From Mesorhabditis belari (lineage: Eukaryota; Nematoda; Chromadorea; Rhabditida; Rhabditidae), in NCBI GenBank assembly GCA_958450365.1, contig CAUEEP010000923.1, positions 575,501 through 639,500 on the forward strand: a stretch of 64,000 nt of DNA. Reading direction: 5' to 3'. The translations under genes and the position numbers were made by a program. How positions within the stretch are numbered: position 1 is the first letter of the stretch; every line of letters starts with the position of its first letter. Positions 35,228 to 46,476 of this stretch are shown in pieces. Under the pieces are notes generated by a model. It had not been told where the DNA came from. It saw only the letters and a program-made list of their open reading frames with translations, and ran no database searches.

Positions 35228-35313
35228 AAACAAAAGTTTGTCAAGGAATCGAACTCGAGGAAAAAAAAGTAGCACTCGTTTTGTATGCAAGTGTTTTATC
35301 CACTATACCATCA
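35228..35313 (-). tRNA. tRNA-like sequence with extended variable region
   Basis: Minus strand: D-arm TTGATGGTATAGTGGATAAAA, a region with CACTTG...AGTG pairing, a T-run, then GAGTTCGATTCCTTGAC as T-arm. Identity not assignable. Abuts the truncated MITE. Confidence 0.4.
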
Positions 35314-35608
35314 AGCGATTTTTTGGATCTGTGAGAAAACCTTTATAAAGGTCTATTTGGCTTGAAATTTTCGCATTTTCATTATCAACTTAAACCACGT
35401 TTAACTTTTTATAGAAATTTATTTTATAAAAAAGGAAAGCAGATTCGGAAACAGCATGTAATTCTGAGTTAAATGGTTTATAGCTTATCTCTTTGGCTTC
35501 TATTGATGCTTTTTCATTGTGATTTCAACGTAAAACTGGGTTTTTATCATAGATAAAATGTACTTGTTTTCGAAATTTAATCAATTGAGAAAACTTTTTG
35601 AGTACTTA

Positions 35609-36004
35609 CCGTAAATACTGTAATAGTACCCCACCCTCCCCTCGTACAGTCGCGTAGTCACAAAAGTTTTTTAGTATTTCATTTTTTTCAAAGCACCCGT
35701 ACTTTCAAAAAATGCGTCTTTGGTATCAAAAAATAGCTGAAATTCAGGGCTATTTTTTGATACCAAAGATAATGACGGTGCGGAGTGTTGCGAAGTCTAG
35801 CTTTGAACGCGTTTTTCTCGACACTGGTTTATACTACAATGCGCGCTTTAATATCAAAAAATAGCTGAAATTCAGGGCTATTTTTTGATACCTAAGCGCG
35901 CATTGTAGCATAAACCAGTGTCGAGAAAAACTCGTCCAAAGCTAGACTACGCAACGCTCCGCACCGTCATTATGGGGGTGGGGGTACTATTACAGTATTT
36001 ACGG
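35609..36004. mobile_element. TA-flanked palindromic MITE (CCGTAAATACTGTAATAGTA ends)
   Basis: 396 bp, ends CCGTAAATACTGTAATAGTA inverted, with TA on both sides. Several inner blocks (TAATGACGGTGCGGAGTG, TATCAAAAAATAGCTGAAAT, TCGACACTGGTTTA) also appear in both orientations. Second copy at 59998. Confidence 0.88.
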
Positions 36005-36179
36005 TATCTTCTTTAACAATCAAAGACAAGATGAAAAGAGAAAAGAGAAAAGGCTTTAAAGCTCAGTCTCTCTTCTCTCATTTCAATTTAAATCCGATGG
36101 GAATTCTTTGTTAGAAGCCCTTTTTGTGAAATGATATTTGTTCGATTGGGAATTTTTTAAAGAGAAATTGATCAGAATA

Positions 36180-36320
36180 TTTCGGATCAATTGTTTCGGA
36201 GCAATTGTTTCCGATCAATTCTTTCTGATCAATTCTTTCGGATCAATTCTTTCGGAGCAATTCTTTCGGAGCAATTGTTTCCGATCAATTGTTTCCGATC
36301 AATTGTTTCCGATCAATTAA
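36180..36320. repeat. 14-bp minisatellite (GATCAATTCTTTCG)
   Basis: About ten copies with GATCAATTGTTTCC variants; cyclic open frames on the plus strand are by-products. Confidence 0.82.
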
Positions 36321-37135
36321 TCAATAAACCAACATTCCGGTATTTTGGGTGTAGCATTTTTCCCTTTTTAAGAGCCTTTTTCCATATTATTTCATTTCCG
36401 GTTGAAATTTTTCAAAAAAAAATATTAAGAAAAAAACAAGGGATTAAACAAAACAAGAGTTTAAAAGATCGACTTTAAGTGAATTTTGATGAATTAAAGT
36501 AAATCGGATTTATATAAAGCATTCAAGGTCTTCAATGAAATGGGAAAATGATGAGAATAGAAAATTCGGTATGTACAATCAAGTTTGTAAAAAAAAAAAA
36601 TGTCACTAGCTTCATTTCCCTGAATCAAACAGAATCAAATTCAATATTCTCTATTTGATCGGAAATGTTCAAATCAAATGCGAAATGGAAATTTCTCTGT
36701 CCAACAGACTTTCTCTATACAGAAACTACTAGAAAAGTAGCTGATGCTGAGAATCGGAATTCTCTGTTTGCTTGAGAGAAAAAAGAAATTTGTGCGTTTA
36801 AGTGGAAAAGAGAAATTTTCTTCTGTGTTCTAAATTTGTGACTTCCAGAAAAACTCCAGTTTTTCTTTTTTTCTAAACGAAAACTTCAAAGTTCTGATTT
36901 GTGGTGTTTTTGAGTCAAAAAAGAATTGTCTTTTTAACGCAAAATGCCACACAAACTAGAGATAACAGAAATAAAAGTCGAGTTTTTGAAAAAAAATCCT
37001 TTAAAAAACGGAAATTTCAAAGATTATTTGGGAAAAAAAGGCTAAAAGTTCACTTAAATTAAGCTAATGATAAGAAATGTAAAATTTAAGACTACAGTAT
37101 TCAAAAGGATTCACTATAGATTATAAAAATATAAA

Positions 37136-38320
37136 AATAATAATAATAATAATACTTTATTCAAACGATAAAGTGAAAGAAATCATAGAGAAATGCACAG
37201 TGATACTTAATCATACAATACATACTGAAATCAATAAGCCAATTACTTACGGCAAAGAGCCACTAGATCTAAAGCATCGATACGTTTCTTGAATATGAAA
37301 AGCGACTGAATTTCTCGTATGTCGTTTGGGAGCAAGTTCCATAATCTAGCGGCTCTAACGGGAAATGAATTTGATAAAGAGGCATTGGAAGCAAAGGGAA
37401 TTTGCAAAAGGAATGAGCCACTTCTGGGCCCTGACCGCGGTTTAAATTTGAAAAAGTCTATAAACAAAGGGCTAATCTGTTTACAACGGAGGATTTTGAA
37501 AGTTTCGACTAAATCAATGACAAAGCGACGATGCTGTAAAGTTTTTAGTTCAAAAAAAGCAAGTCTCTCCTCATAAGTAAAGCTAGAATATTTAGAATAG
37601 TCAATTTTCCATAAAGCGACTTTTGTGAACCTCCTCTGAATTTTCTCCAAGCGTTCAATAAAGACTTGTGCGCGGGGAGACCAAACAATAGAAGCATATT
37701 CTAAGATGGGCCGGATATAAGTCGTCAAGCATTTGCGGTAAGAGTTTAGGTTAGGATGAACAATTGATTTGAGAATACGGCTAGAAACAAAAGAAGCTTT
37801 TCGACAAATGATTTCAATATGTTTAGTGAAATTAAAAGGGGGAGAGATGTGGACACCTAAATCTCTAACAAAATCTAATTTACTAATGTAATTGATAGGA
37901 ATATTGTTAATTACCAAAGAGAAACTAAATTTACCAGTGGAAAAATGTTGAGATTTTGAAGGGGATAGGGAAAGCTTCCACGTTTTGGCCCACAAATTAA
38001 TAAGTTCTAAGTCATGGTTTGCATCTTTTACAGCCGCAAGCGAAGCTACTTGAGTTCCGATGGGAATTTTGAACGTAAGCTTAACATCATCGGCATAGAG
38101 CCAGATGGAGGAGTTTTTTGATTTGAAAGGACAGTTAGGCAGGTCATTAATATAGATAGTAAACAAAAGAGGACCAAGAATACTACCCTGAGGAACCCCG
38201 CTAGGACAATCAAAAGAGGGAGAAAGAACATTATTTAGAATTACTTTGAAAGTCCGCTGATAATACGAGAAATATTCGTCAATTCTTCAATGAAGCTATC
38301 GGGGCTTGAGATTTTTATTT
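37136..38320 (-). mobile_element. CR1/Jockey-like LINE fragment: 3' half of reverse transcriptase and 3' tail
   Basis: A 5'-truncated non-LTR retrotransposon on the minus strand. The frame at about 38230-37243 carries the reverse-transcriptase motifs GVPQGSILGPLLF and the catalytic box YADD (about 38090), then the LGV motif region, the thumb, and the C-terminal CR1-like tail with RRFTKVAL and [15 protein letters not shown]. Frame breaks occur above about 38270, so the left part of the enzyme is absent. The 3' end finishes in a (TTA)n tail read as ATTATTATT on the element strand, typical of CR1-type elements. No endonuclease is present, so it cannot be autonomous. Confidence 0.88.
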
Positions 38321-38340
38321 AATACTGGACAAGAGAGATT

Positions 38341-38466
38341 TTAAAGTAAACTAAAGTAAACTAAAGTAAACTAAAGTAAACTAAAGTAAACTAAAGTAAA
38401 CTAAAGTAAACTAAAGTAAACTAAAGTAAACTAAAGTAAACTAAAGTAAACTAAAGTAAACTAAAG
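38341..38466. repeat. 10-bp perfect array (TAAACTAAAG)
   Basis: About 13 identical copies of GTAAACTAAA in a row. The lack of divergence suggests recent expansion. Next to the LINE fragment's truncated end. Confidence 0.95.
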
Positions 38467-38489
38467 AACAAAGTAACTAAGTAAACTAA

Positions 38490-38690
38490 AGAAAAAAAGT
38501 ATAAGAATAATAAATAAATAGAAATAGAAATAAAAATAAAAATAAAAATAAAAATATAATAAAGTTCTGTAAAGTTCTCGTGTTAATTTTATAATTTTAG
38601 AAATTCTATATGAATAACGAATAAATATAATTATAATAAATAAATAAATATAAATATAATAAACAAATAAATAAATAAATAAAGCTAATG
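38490..38690. repeat. AT-rich (AAATA)n / (AATA)n low-complexity
   Basis: Runs of AAATAAAAATAAAAAT and AATAAATAAATA; no gene. Confidence 0.7.
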
Positions 38691-39020
38691 AAGAGTACTG
38701 TATAAGAATCTTTACATCAAAAAGCGATTCACTTCACCGAGAAAATGAGCGCTTAGGTCAATTCAAATTATCAAATAGGTCAATTCTATCAAATTTCATA
38801 CTTGAATTGGAATAGAATGAAAAGGATTAATCAAAAAACGAATTTTCAGCTCTTCGCGCACCACCAAAACAGAGTTGATATCACTTTCAAGCAAATCACT
38901 TTCAAAAAACGTGTTAACTTTCTCGATTATTTTGTCTTATCTTTAGTTAACTAAAGATAAGACATTAACTTTTCTTGTCTCTAGTTCTATCCAATTTATT
39001 TATTTTTATAGATTCATTCT

Positions 39021-39600
39021 TTGATTCAATCTATCTATCCTTATAAAATGAAAACAAAAGATTTGATCAAATCTCGAAGCTCTAGTGGATCCTTGACGTT
39101 ATCTTTGCTACCCATATATCTATATTTAACAGTCACGGATTTAATAGAATGTTTTAAAATTGTAAAGGACGGGCAACCTATCCCTCTTTTTCGAGATTTA
39201 TTCAAAGTTAATCCCACAGTTAGTTCAAGGAGAGGTTCTTTCGTTTTAGAAATTCCAGTCACCTTCAATAAGTTTGTGTATAGCTCTTTTCCAATAAGAA
39301 CTGCCAGAATTTGGAATCGACTCCCCAGAATTTGGAATCGACTCCCCAGAATTTGGAATCGACTCCCCAGAGAGTCCAATAGTCTCGAAACCTTTAAATT
39401 ATCTGTAGATGATCTTGATCTTGAAGCTCTAGTGGATCCTTGACGTTATCTTTGCTATCCATATACCTATATTATATCGTGTTGCTTTTTATCGGCCCAT
39501 TTCGTGTTATGTGTATGAATTGATGTGTTTTAATCTCCTTAAATCTAGCGCACTTTATCTCAGGTCCTGAATAAAGTATCTTTATATAAAAAGTAAAAAA
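39021..39600 (+). mobile_element. Second LINE 3' fragment with triplicated heptapeptide
   Basis: Encodes the C-terminal tail of a related LINE (GQPIPLFRDLFKVNP, RGSFVLEIPV, SFPIRTARIWNRLP...). A 21-bp unit is repeated three times (39305-39370), adding RIWNRLP in frame three times where the other copies have the block once. A 45-bp segment (GGATCCTTGACGTTATCTTT) occurs both inside the fragment (39085) and in its 3' UTR (39434). Ends with CTGAATAAAGTATCTTTATA. Confidence 0.8.
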
Positions 39601-40067
39601 ATTAGCTAGAAATTAGAGGGCAAAATTACGATAGTTTTGAATTGAGAAACTTTTCCAAGTGCTTTAGAAGCACGGCTATCGTAATTTAGTTTCTAGATGT
39701 TACAATGACCGAATCGCTGAGTGGGTTTGCTTTTTTAAAACGAGCGATTGATTCGATCGTAGCCACAGAGTCAGCAATTTTCAGAAAAGAATTCTTTTTT
39801 ACTTTTGATAAAGACTAATTGCAAACATTTATTAAAAACAAAAAAAATGTTTTAAAGAGTGAAATGAGCTAAAATTTAGCAGTAAAATGTTTATAAAGTA
39901 AAGTGATTGATTGATTTTTGAGTAAAGTGATTGATTTCTTTTATACAAAAAACTCTAAAGAAGCATTACTTGACTTTTTACTTGACACTTACTCAAGTAA
40001 AAGTTACTTGAAAAAGAAACTAACTTAAGTTACTTAAGTAATTAGTTGCTTGAGATGTACACTAAAA

Positions 40068-40430
40068 AATACCGACTGGGGCTACCAGTGGTGAATTTAT
40101 CGCATACACGAAATATATCAATCACAATACAACGACACACACAATACTAGGCTATATCTTAACTTAACCCACGTCATGACAGACGGCTCCCTAACCCTAA
40201 GCTCAATGGGGAACTAAATAGCTTTTTTGGTGGTGAAGGGAAGATGACGATGAAGGAGTGGCTTGTCACTTTAAAGAACTGGGGCCACAACCACCAGACT
40301 GCCCTCCAGAAAACCTCTCAACCCGAAGGGAAAGGAAATCCGAAGGGGGTGACCATGTCGCATGTGGGGTTCGAACCCTCGACCTTCCGATTAAGATAAA
40401 AGACACTTAACCAGTCAGCCACACGTGCTA
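40068..40430 (-). mobile_element. tRNA-derived SINE, copy 1
   Basis: On the minus strand it starts with a tRNA-like head AGCACGTGTGGCTGACTGG (A-box-like TGGCTGACTGG), loop ATCTTAA and B-box GGTTCGAACCC, followed by about 290 bp of non-tRNA body (GGTCACCCCCTTCGGATTTC ... TTGAGCTTAGGGTTAGGGAG) and a short T-run end after CCCAGTCGG. A near-identical copy is at 62347-62712 on the other strand. Confidence 0.85.
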
Positions 40431-41110
40431 TATAGCTATTTAGCTATTTAGCTATATAAAAAGATTATCTATCATTTGAGTTTTCAATATTCAATATTTG
40501 ATACATTTTTTATTAAACAAATGAATCAAAAAAAAACTGAAGAAAATAAAAGCAACATTTGCACATTTTTGAAAAGAAATTATTAGTAGTTATTTAGTTA
40601 TTTAGTTGCTTAGTTGTTTAGTTGTTTAGTTGTTTAGTTGTTTAGTTGTTTAGTTGTTTAGTTGTTTAGTTGTTTAGTTGTTTAGTTGTTTAGTTGTTTA
40701 GTTGTTTAGTTGTTTAGTGGTTTAGCTATTTATTTAGCTATTTAGCTATTTAGTTATTTAGTTATTTAATTACTTAGTTATTTAGCTATTTAGTTATTTA
40801 GTTGTTTAGTTACTTATTTATAATTATAATAAAGAATATTGCAAATGAGGCATTGCATTTTGGTGCTTATTTTAGTTTATCATTTTAGTTTTCAATAATG
40901 TTATTCGATACATTTATTAAACAAAAATGAATCAAAAAAAACTGAAGAAAATAAAAGCAACACTTGCACATTTTTGAAAAGAAATTATGAATAGTTATTT
41001 AGCTATTTAGTTATTTAGTTATTTAGTTATTTAGTTATTTAGTTATTTAGTTATTTATTTAGTTATAATTATAATAAAGAATATTGCAAATAAGGCATTG
41101 CATTTTGGTG
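40430..41110. repeat. Tandem duplication of a unit with (TTAGTTGT)n arrays
   Basis: A unit containing AAACAAATGAATCAAAAAAA, GAAAATAAAAGCAAC and TTGCACATTTTTGAAAAG occurs at about 40500-40580 and again at about 40915-40985. Each is followed by an array of TTTAGTTG or TTTAGTTA units and TAATTATAATAAAGAATATT. Confidence 0.75.
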
Positions 41111-41764
41111 CTTAGTCACTCGTATTCTGGTTGAAAAATTAAATAGAAAAAGAAAAAAAAAATTGGAAATCATTTCAACAAAAAAGCTTGAATCGATTTG
41201 CTTATTGAAAGAGAATTGGATAATTTTTTAGATTATTGAAAAGTATTGTAAACTATTGTAAAGTATTGCAAGTTTATCTAATAAGTTACAATATTTTACA
41301 ACGATACCGGCGACCGTAACCTTAGACATCTAAAGCGCTAGCAAGACGTCGGCTTACGCTTGCGGTCACGCCTTACGCTTGCGGCTACGGCTTACGCTTG
41401 CGGCTACGGCTTACGCTAGGTAAAGTAGTAGTTGCAGCTATAAAGCCTGCTCACCTACCGTAAACTTAGACAAAAGTACTATAAATACGAGTTACAGTCA
41501 AAAGTACTCGCTCATAGTCTATCGTAATCAGCTTTTGTAAGCCAGTGCAGGCAGAATAGCGCTTTTAGAAGTGTCTAGCTATAAGCCGATGCATGTAAAG
41601 AGCTATTGTAACAAGTCTAAACAGTGCCCAGCTACCGTAACCCGAGCAGGAATATCCGGATCCGGATCTTTACACAACAACACAAAGAACGAAAAGACGA
41701 ATACGCGACACTCCAATAGACAGTTCATAGTAATTTTGTGTAGTCGTCTTTCCATTCTTTGTAT

Positions 41765-42005
41765 GCTTGCGTAGAGATCTGGATATGGATTTGGATCTGG
41801 ATTTGGATCTGGATCTAGATCTGGATCTGGATCTGGATCTGGATTTGGATCTGGATCTGGATCTGGATTTGGATCTGGATCTGGATTTGGATCTGGACTT
41901 GGATATGGATTTGGATCTAGATCTGGATCTGGATCTGGATTTGGATCTGAATCTAGATCTGAATCTAGATCTGGATCTGGATTTGGATCTGGATCTAGAT
42001 CCAGA
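41765..42005. repeat. Hexamer array (GGATCT / GGATTT)
   Basis: About 40 copies of GGATCT with GGATTT and AGATCT variants. All frames stay open: DL repeats on plus, DPNPDP and RSRSKS repeats on minus. Codon periodicity comes from the 6-bp unit; there is no start context, conserved flank or splice pattern that supports a gene. Confidence 0.9.
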
Positions 42006-42626
42006 TTCAGACATCCCTGAACCCAAGCCCAGTTAAATTTAAAGAAAAATCGATTCAAGCTTACATAAAATACAAAGAAAAGGACAAAAAAAAAGAAAAC
42101 TTTGGAATGTGTTCTCAGCGAACCGTATTTTAGACGAGAGTCGAAAAGAAGAATGAATGAATGAAAAATAAATGAAATTGAATAAAATGAAATCGAATGA
42201 AATGAATGGAATGTAAAACGAGTGAGATTTTCTTGATCTTTGAGAAATAAAAATAGGCAAGTTGGCCTTAGATCTGGGGAAAGGATCTTTCAGAAAAAAG
42301 CGAATTTGAATTTTTGGATATGTTTTGTAAAAATTTTGATAACATTTTAGAGTTTCCGACTTTGTAAGCCTTTTAAAAGAGACTATTTGATGTTTCTGGT
42401 GTTGCTTTGTGCTCAAATTTGTAAACGCACCTTTCTCGTGCACTGAATTCCTTTCGTTTTCTCATTTTAACGATCGCTGTCGCAAGAAAAAAAGCGACGA
42501 ATTGAGGCGCTAGAAAGGTTGAGCACCAATTTGAGCACAAAGTGTTTTGGATAATTTGAAAAGTTTAGATAAAAGAAGTTTCGATAATCGTTATGAAGAT
42601 ATTTTGAAATCGTTATGAAGATATTT

Positions 42627-42935
42627 TTAATAAGGCATAAATTTATCCCTTCTCGCGCACGTCCTGCAGATGGCCACCGTCAATAGGGAAAGGCAGAGAA
42701 CCTAAAGAAATTCGAGATTAAGATTTAAAATAGTTGAAAGTAGTAATATGGACTAATAGATAACGTTGGATATATCTTTAGTAAGCTTTTCTAATTACTG
42801 TCTAATTAGAAGATTTTCTCTGTCTAATTAGAAGATCTAATTAGAAGATTTTCTAATTACTGTAAATCGAAGAGAAGTTTATGTAATTTCTTCAACAGAT
42901 TTAGAACGTCAACCTGTTGGTCAACGAGCTTTCTA
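42627..42935 (-). other. Possible alternative 3' exons of the ZP gene
   Basis: On the minus strand two splice-bordered segments (TTTTAG at about 42936 and TTTAG at about 42703) can join into KLVDQQVLCLSLLTVAIC followed by RTCARRD, a hydrophobic stretch with a basic stop, ending at 42627. They could be an alternative membrane anchor for the ZP protein or chance. The joined frame was found by eye and has no family support. Confidence 0.25.
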
Positions 42936-42984
42936 AAAGGAAAATAAAAGCAACACTCATTTTGTAAAACTACAGTAATCAAAC

Positions 42985-43160
42985 CGTCAGTTTACAATAG
43001 ACGATGATTACGGTAGTTTTCTGTCTATAGTAGACAATGATTACGGTAGTTTTCTGTCTATAGTAGTCAATGATTACGGTAGTTTTCTGTCTATAGTAGT
43101 CAATGATTACGGTAGTTTTCTCTCTACTGTAGCCAATGATTACGGTAGTCTCGATTCCTC
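42985..43160. repeat. 33-bp minisatellite (TGATTACGGTAGTTTTCTGT)
   Basis: Five copies of CAATGATTACGGTAGTTTTC plus TGTCTATAGTAGT, the last diverged. Lies just past the ZP gene stop. Confidence 0.85.
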
Positions 43161-43332
43161 TCAGAAATCTAGTTCGTTTCATTGTGAAAAGCTATCATAA
43201 CCCAAAATCAACGGTGTCTTTTAGATTGGATTGGAAAAATCGAACAGTCTCTTATCATATTGGCTTCGGAATTAGATTCCATAAAGTTTAAAGAGTTCAA
43301 TTCTAAGATTAACTTATATCTGAAAGATTTAG

Positions 43333-46300
43333 TTAACAAACCATCAACAAAGCCAGCGCCCATAGCGAGAAAACAGGTAAACAAACGGAGGAGCTGTTTT
43401 GAGCGGCGTTTAATGGTGGAGGAGTGGGCAATGGGGATTGTTGGCTCAATGGTTCAGGTAAATCTGGAAAGGGATTTCGAATTGGATAATTGAATACTGT
43501 AGAATAAATATTTATTTCCCCTCTTACCGTAATCTTTCTCCAAAACAGTCAACTCGGGCGAGGCGACGTCCATCTCGACGATGTCTCTTCGCTGAACAAA
43601 AATTGTAAGATAAGAGTCAAATTTGGATTCAAAAATAGGCTTTAAATCGAAAAATGTTAGCATAGGAGTCAAATTTATAACTCGAAATCATTATAATATT
43701 AAATATAAAAGCGAATTGCTTTGTTGAACTATATAGTTCTTTTATAGTTCCTTTATAGTTCCTTTATAGTTCCTTTATAGTTTCCTTTATAGTTTCTTTA
43801 TAGTTTCCTTTATAGTTTCCTTATAGTTCCTTTATAGTTCTTTTATAGTTCCTTTATAGTTCCTTCATAGTTCCTCTACAGTTCCTTTATAGTTCTTTTA
43901 TAGTTTCCTTATAGTTTCCTTTATAGTTTCCTTATAGTTCCTTTATAGTTTCTTTTATAGTTCCTCTACAGTTCCTTTATAGTTTCCTTATAGTTTCCTT
44001 ATAGTTCTTTTATAGTTCCTTTATAGCTCTTTTATAGTTCCTTCATAGTTCCTTTATAGTTCCTTTATAGTTCTTTTAGCTAAATGATTCAAATGAAAGC
44101 TCTCACCTTGATTTCTCTAGCTTTTCCCTGTTTCCCAGGTTTTCGATCGTTGCTCAGTACTTTGATCGACGGGGAATCGTGCTGAAGTTGGGTTGTGTTT
44201 GGGTTTAAATTTTCTAAATTATTAGAATCTATTCCTCACCTCAGCGCCAATCTCCAATCCACTTCCCTCATCAATGACTTCAGTTCCATTGTAATGCTTT
44301 CCAAAGCCGGTCAGTGTGCCCGGTGTCGGGAAGCGCTCAGCTCTCACCACTAAATTTAAGCGTTAGTAAAGAAATTGTGCTTGTAAAATAGTCATTTATC
44401 GTTTACAGTATGTTTCTTCAATTTGTAGAGTTTTAGTTTCTTTTTCGACATTTACCAAAAATTAAAAACTTCAAAAATCTAAATTTCTGGTTCAGTTCAG
44501 CTTTGTATTTGCTTAATTGAAGAGTTTAAAAGATAAGCTTATTATTTGAATCTAGCTTTAATAAGTGCTAGTTTCCAGCGAGTCGTTTCTGTTGTCATGG
44601 CCGACTGGCTAGAGGCCGTGTATGTTAGTCGAGAGATCAAGGGTTCAATCCCGGCGGCGGCGGCCAGTCGGCTAATTTGTTTAGAAGATTTTTTTAATGT
44701 GCTTTACTTTATGAAAGATTAGAAGTAATGTAGAGTAATAGGTTTAAAAATAATATTTGCCTATTAGATATCGGAATAAATCATATGAGAAACCTGTTGT
44801 TGTCGGTGGTTTGGTGGTTGGCGGGAGAACGGTCGTCGTTTGGAAGATGATCACCGTTGTTTTGCCCTAAAATTCCCGAATTTACATTTAATGTATAAGG
44901 TTATAAAGTCTAGAGACTCAGTCTACCTCAGTAACGTCACGAACAGTCGTCTGCACATGCGTTGATTGAGTCGGCAGATGAGCGGTTGTCTAAAGTAGCG
45001 TAAGACAAGTAAGACAAGTAAGACAAGTTTATAGCAATTAAATCTACTTATCTGAGTACTACTTAGCTACTTAGCTACTTAGTTACTTAGCTACTTAGCT
45101 ACTTAGTTATTTAGTTATTTAGCTATTTAGCTATTTAGCTATTTAGCTATTTAGCTATTACTTAGCTACTTAGCTACTTAAAGCTATAATCTAAAATTGT
45201 TACCCTTTCAGAGTTAACGGTTGGAATGAGTTGCTCCTTTTCGATGACCTCATTTAGCGACCGCGTCTCCGCACTATCTCCCTTCTCTCGGCTTTCAGTG
45301 AGAGCTGAAATTTATAGAATAATATTAAATATCAAGATTAGATTGATCTCTTTTCAAAACATCTTTTCAAACTTACATTTGTGCGGATTGAACTCGTCGA
45401 TAGCCGACTGGATCGAGCTGGTCGTTCTCGAGGCGCCACCACAGCGAGGCGGCTAAATACTGACTCATTTTCAGGATCTAATCCGATTTTTTAAAGATAA
45501 AGATATTTATTTATGAATAACAAAAGAATACTGTAATCGCTGAGCAATCGTTCTCGCCGGTTGGGCCTCGCGGGCACAGCTTGATCTTGCAGTTGAAGTA
45601 GACTTGTTGAATGTCGGGAAAGTTGAAGGCATGCGATGGCTAAAGATATATAAATATTAGATAATTGTAGAATGTAGGATTTAAGGGTACCGTGTAAGTT
45701 TTCGTCAAATCGTCGGTGTAAGTGAGCTCGGGCATTAGGAAGGGATCCATCGAGCAACTGGAAACATTTCTTTCATTTCTTTTCATTTCTTTTCATTTAT
45801 TTCCTAACTTGCTTTGTTATTTATTTATGAATTTGTGGCGAATAGCCACTAAAAAGTTACCTAACTCTGGCAGCCTAAAAATTGGAAAAATATTGAGGAA
45901 AGCGGTGCGCATTCATTTTAAAGTAGCGTAAGATCATTTATTGTTTTGTAGCTTGTTAGCTGAGTATCTTGTGTTAAAGCCTATATAAGGCAACTGTTGT
46001 TCATTTGTTTTTTTGGTTATCTTTCATTTTTCTTTCAATTAGACGCAGCTTTTAGAAAATTATTAGACTGAAATTGAAAAAAAAAACGATTTAGTCGAAA
46101 CTTTCAAAATCCTCCGTAGTAAACAGATTAGCCCTTTGTTTATAGACTTTTTCAAATTTAAACCGCGGTCAGGGCCCAGAAGTGGCTCATTCCTTTTGCA
46201 AATTCCCTTTGCTTCCAATGCCTCTTTATCAAATTCATTTCCCGTTAGAGCCGCTAGATTATGGAACTTGCTCCCAAACGACATACGAGAAATTCAGTCG

Positions 46301-46445
46301 CTTTTCATATTCAAGAAACGTATCGATGCTTTAGATCTAGTGGCTCTTTGCCGTAAGTAATTGGCTTATTGATTTCAGTATGTATTGTATGATTAAGTAT
46401 CACTGTGCATTTCTCTATGATTTCTTTCACTTTATCGTTTGAATA

Positions 46446-46476
<31 letters not shown>

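Noticed and set aside
37319..37576. Plus-strand frame of 85 residues (also on the opposite strand at 46063-46284)
   Set aside because: Antisense of the LINE C-terminal coding tail; it recurs only because the LINE recurs.
41603..42058. Open frames of DPNPDP, RSRSKS and DL repeats
   Set aside because: Produced by the hexamer array; every frame is open and no flanking conserved domain exists. An SR-like protein was considered and dropped.
43260..43493. Plus-strand frame of 77 residues
   Set aside because: Opposite strand to the last ZP exon, which has splice sites and a better protein character.
45200..45305. Furin-type cleavage site in the ZP protein
   Set aside because: Basic residues occur in the tail exons (SREKGD, GKAREIK) but none forms a convincing RXXR site after the ZP domain.
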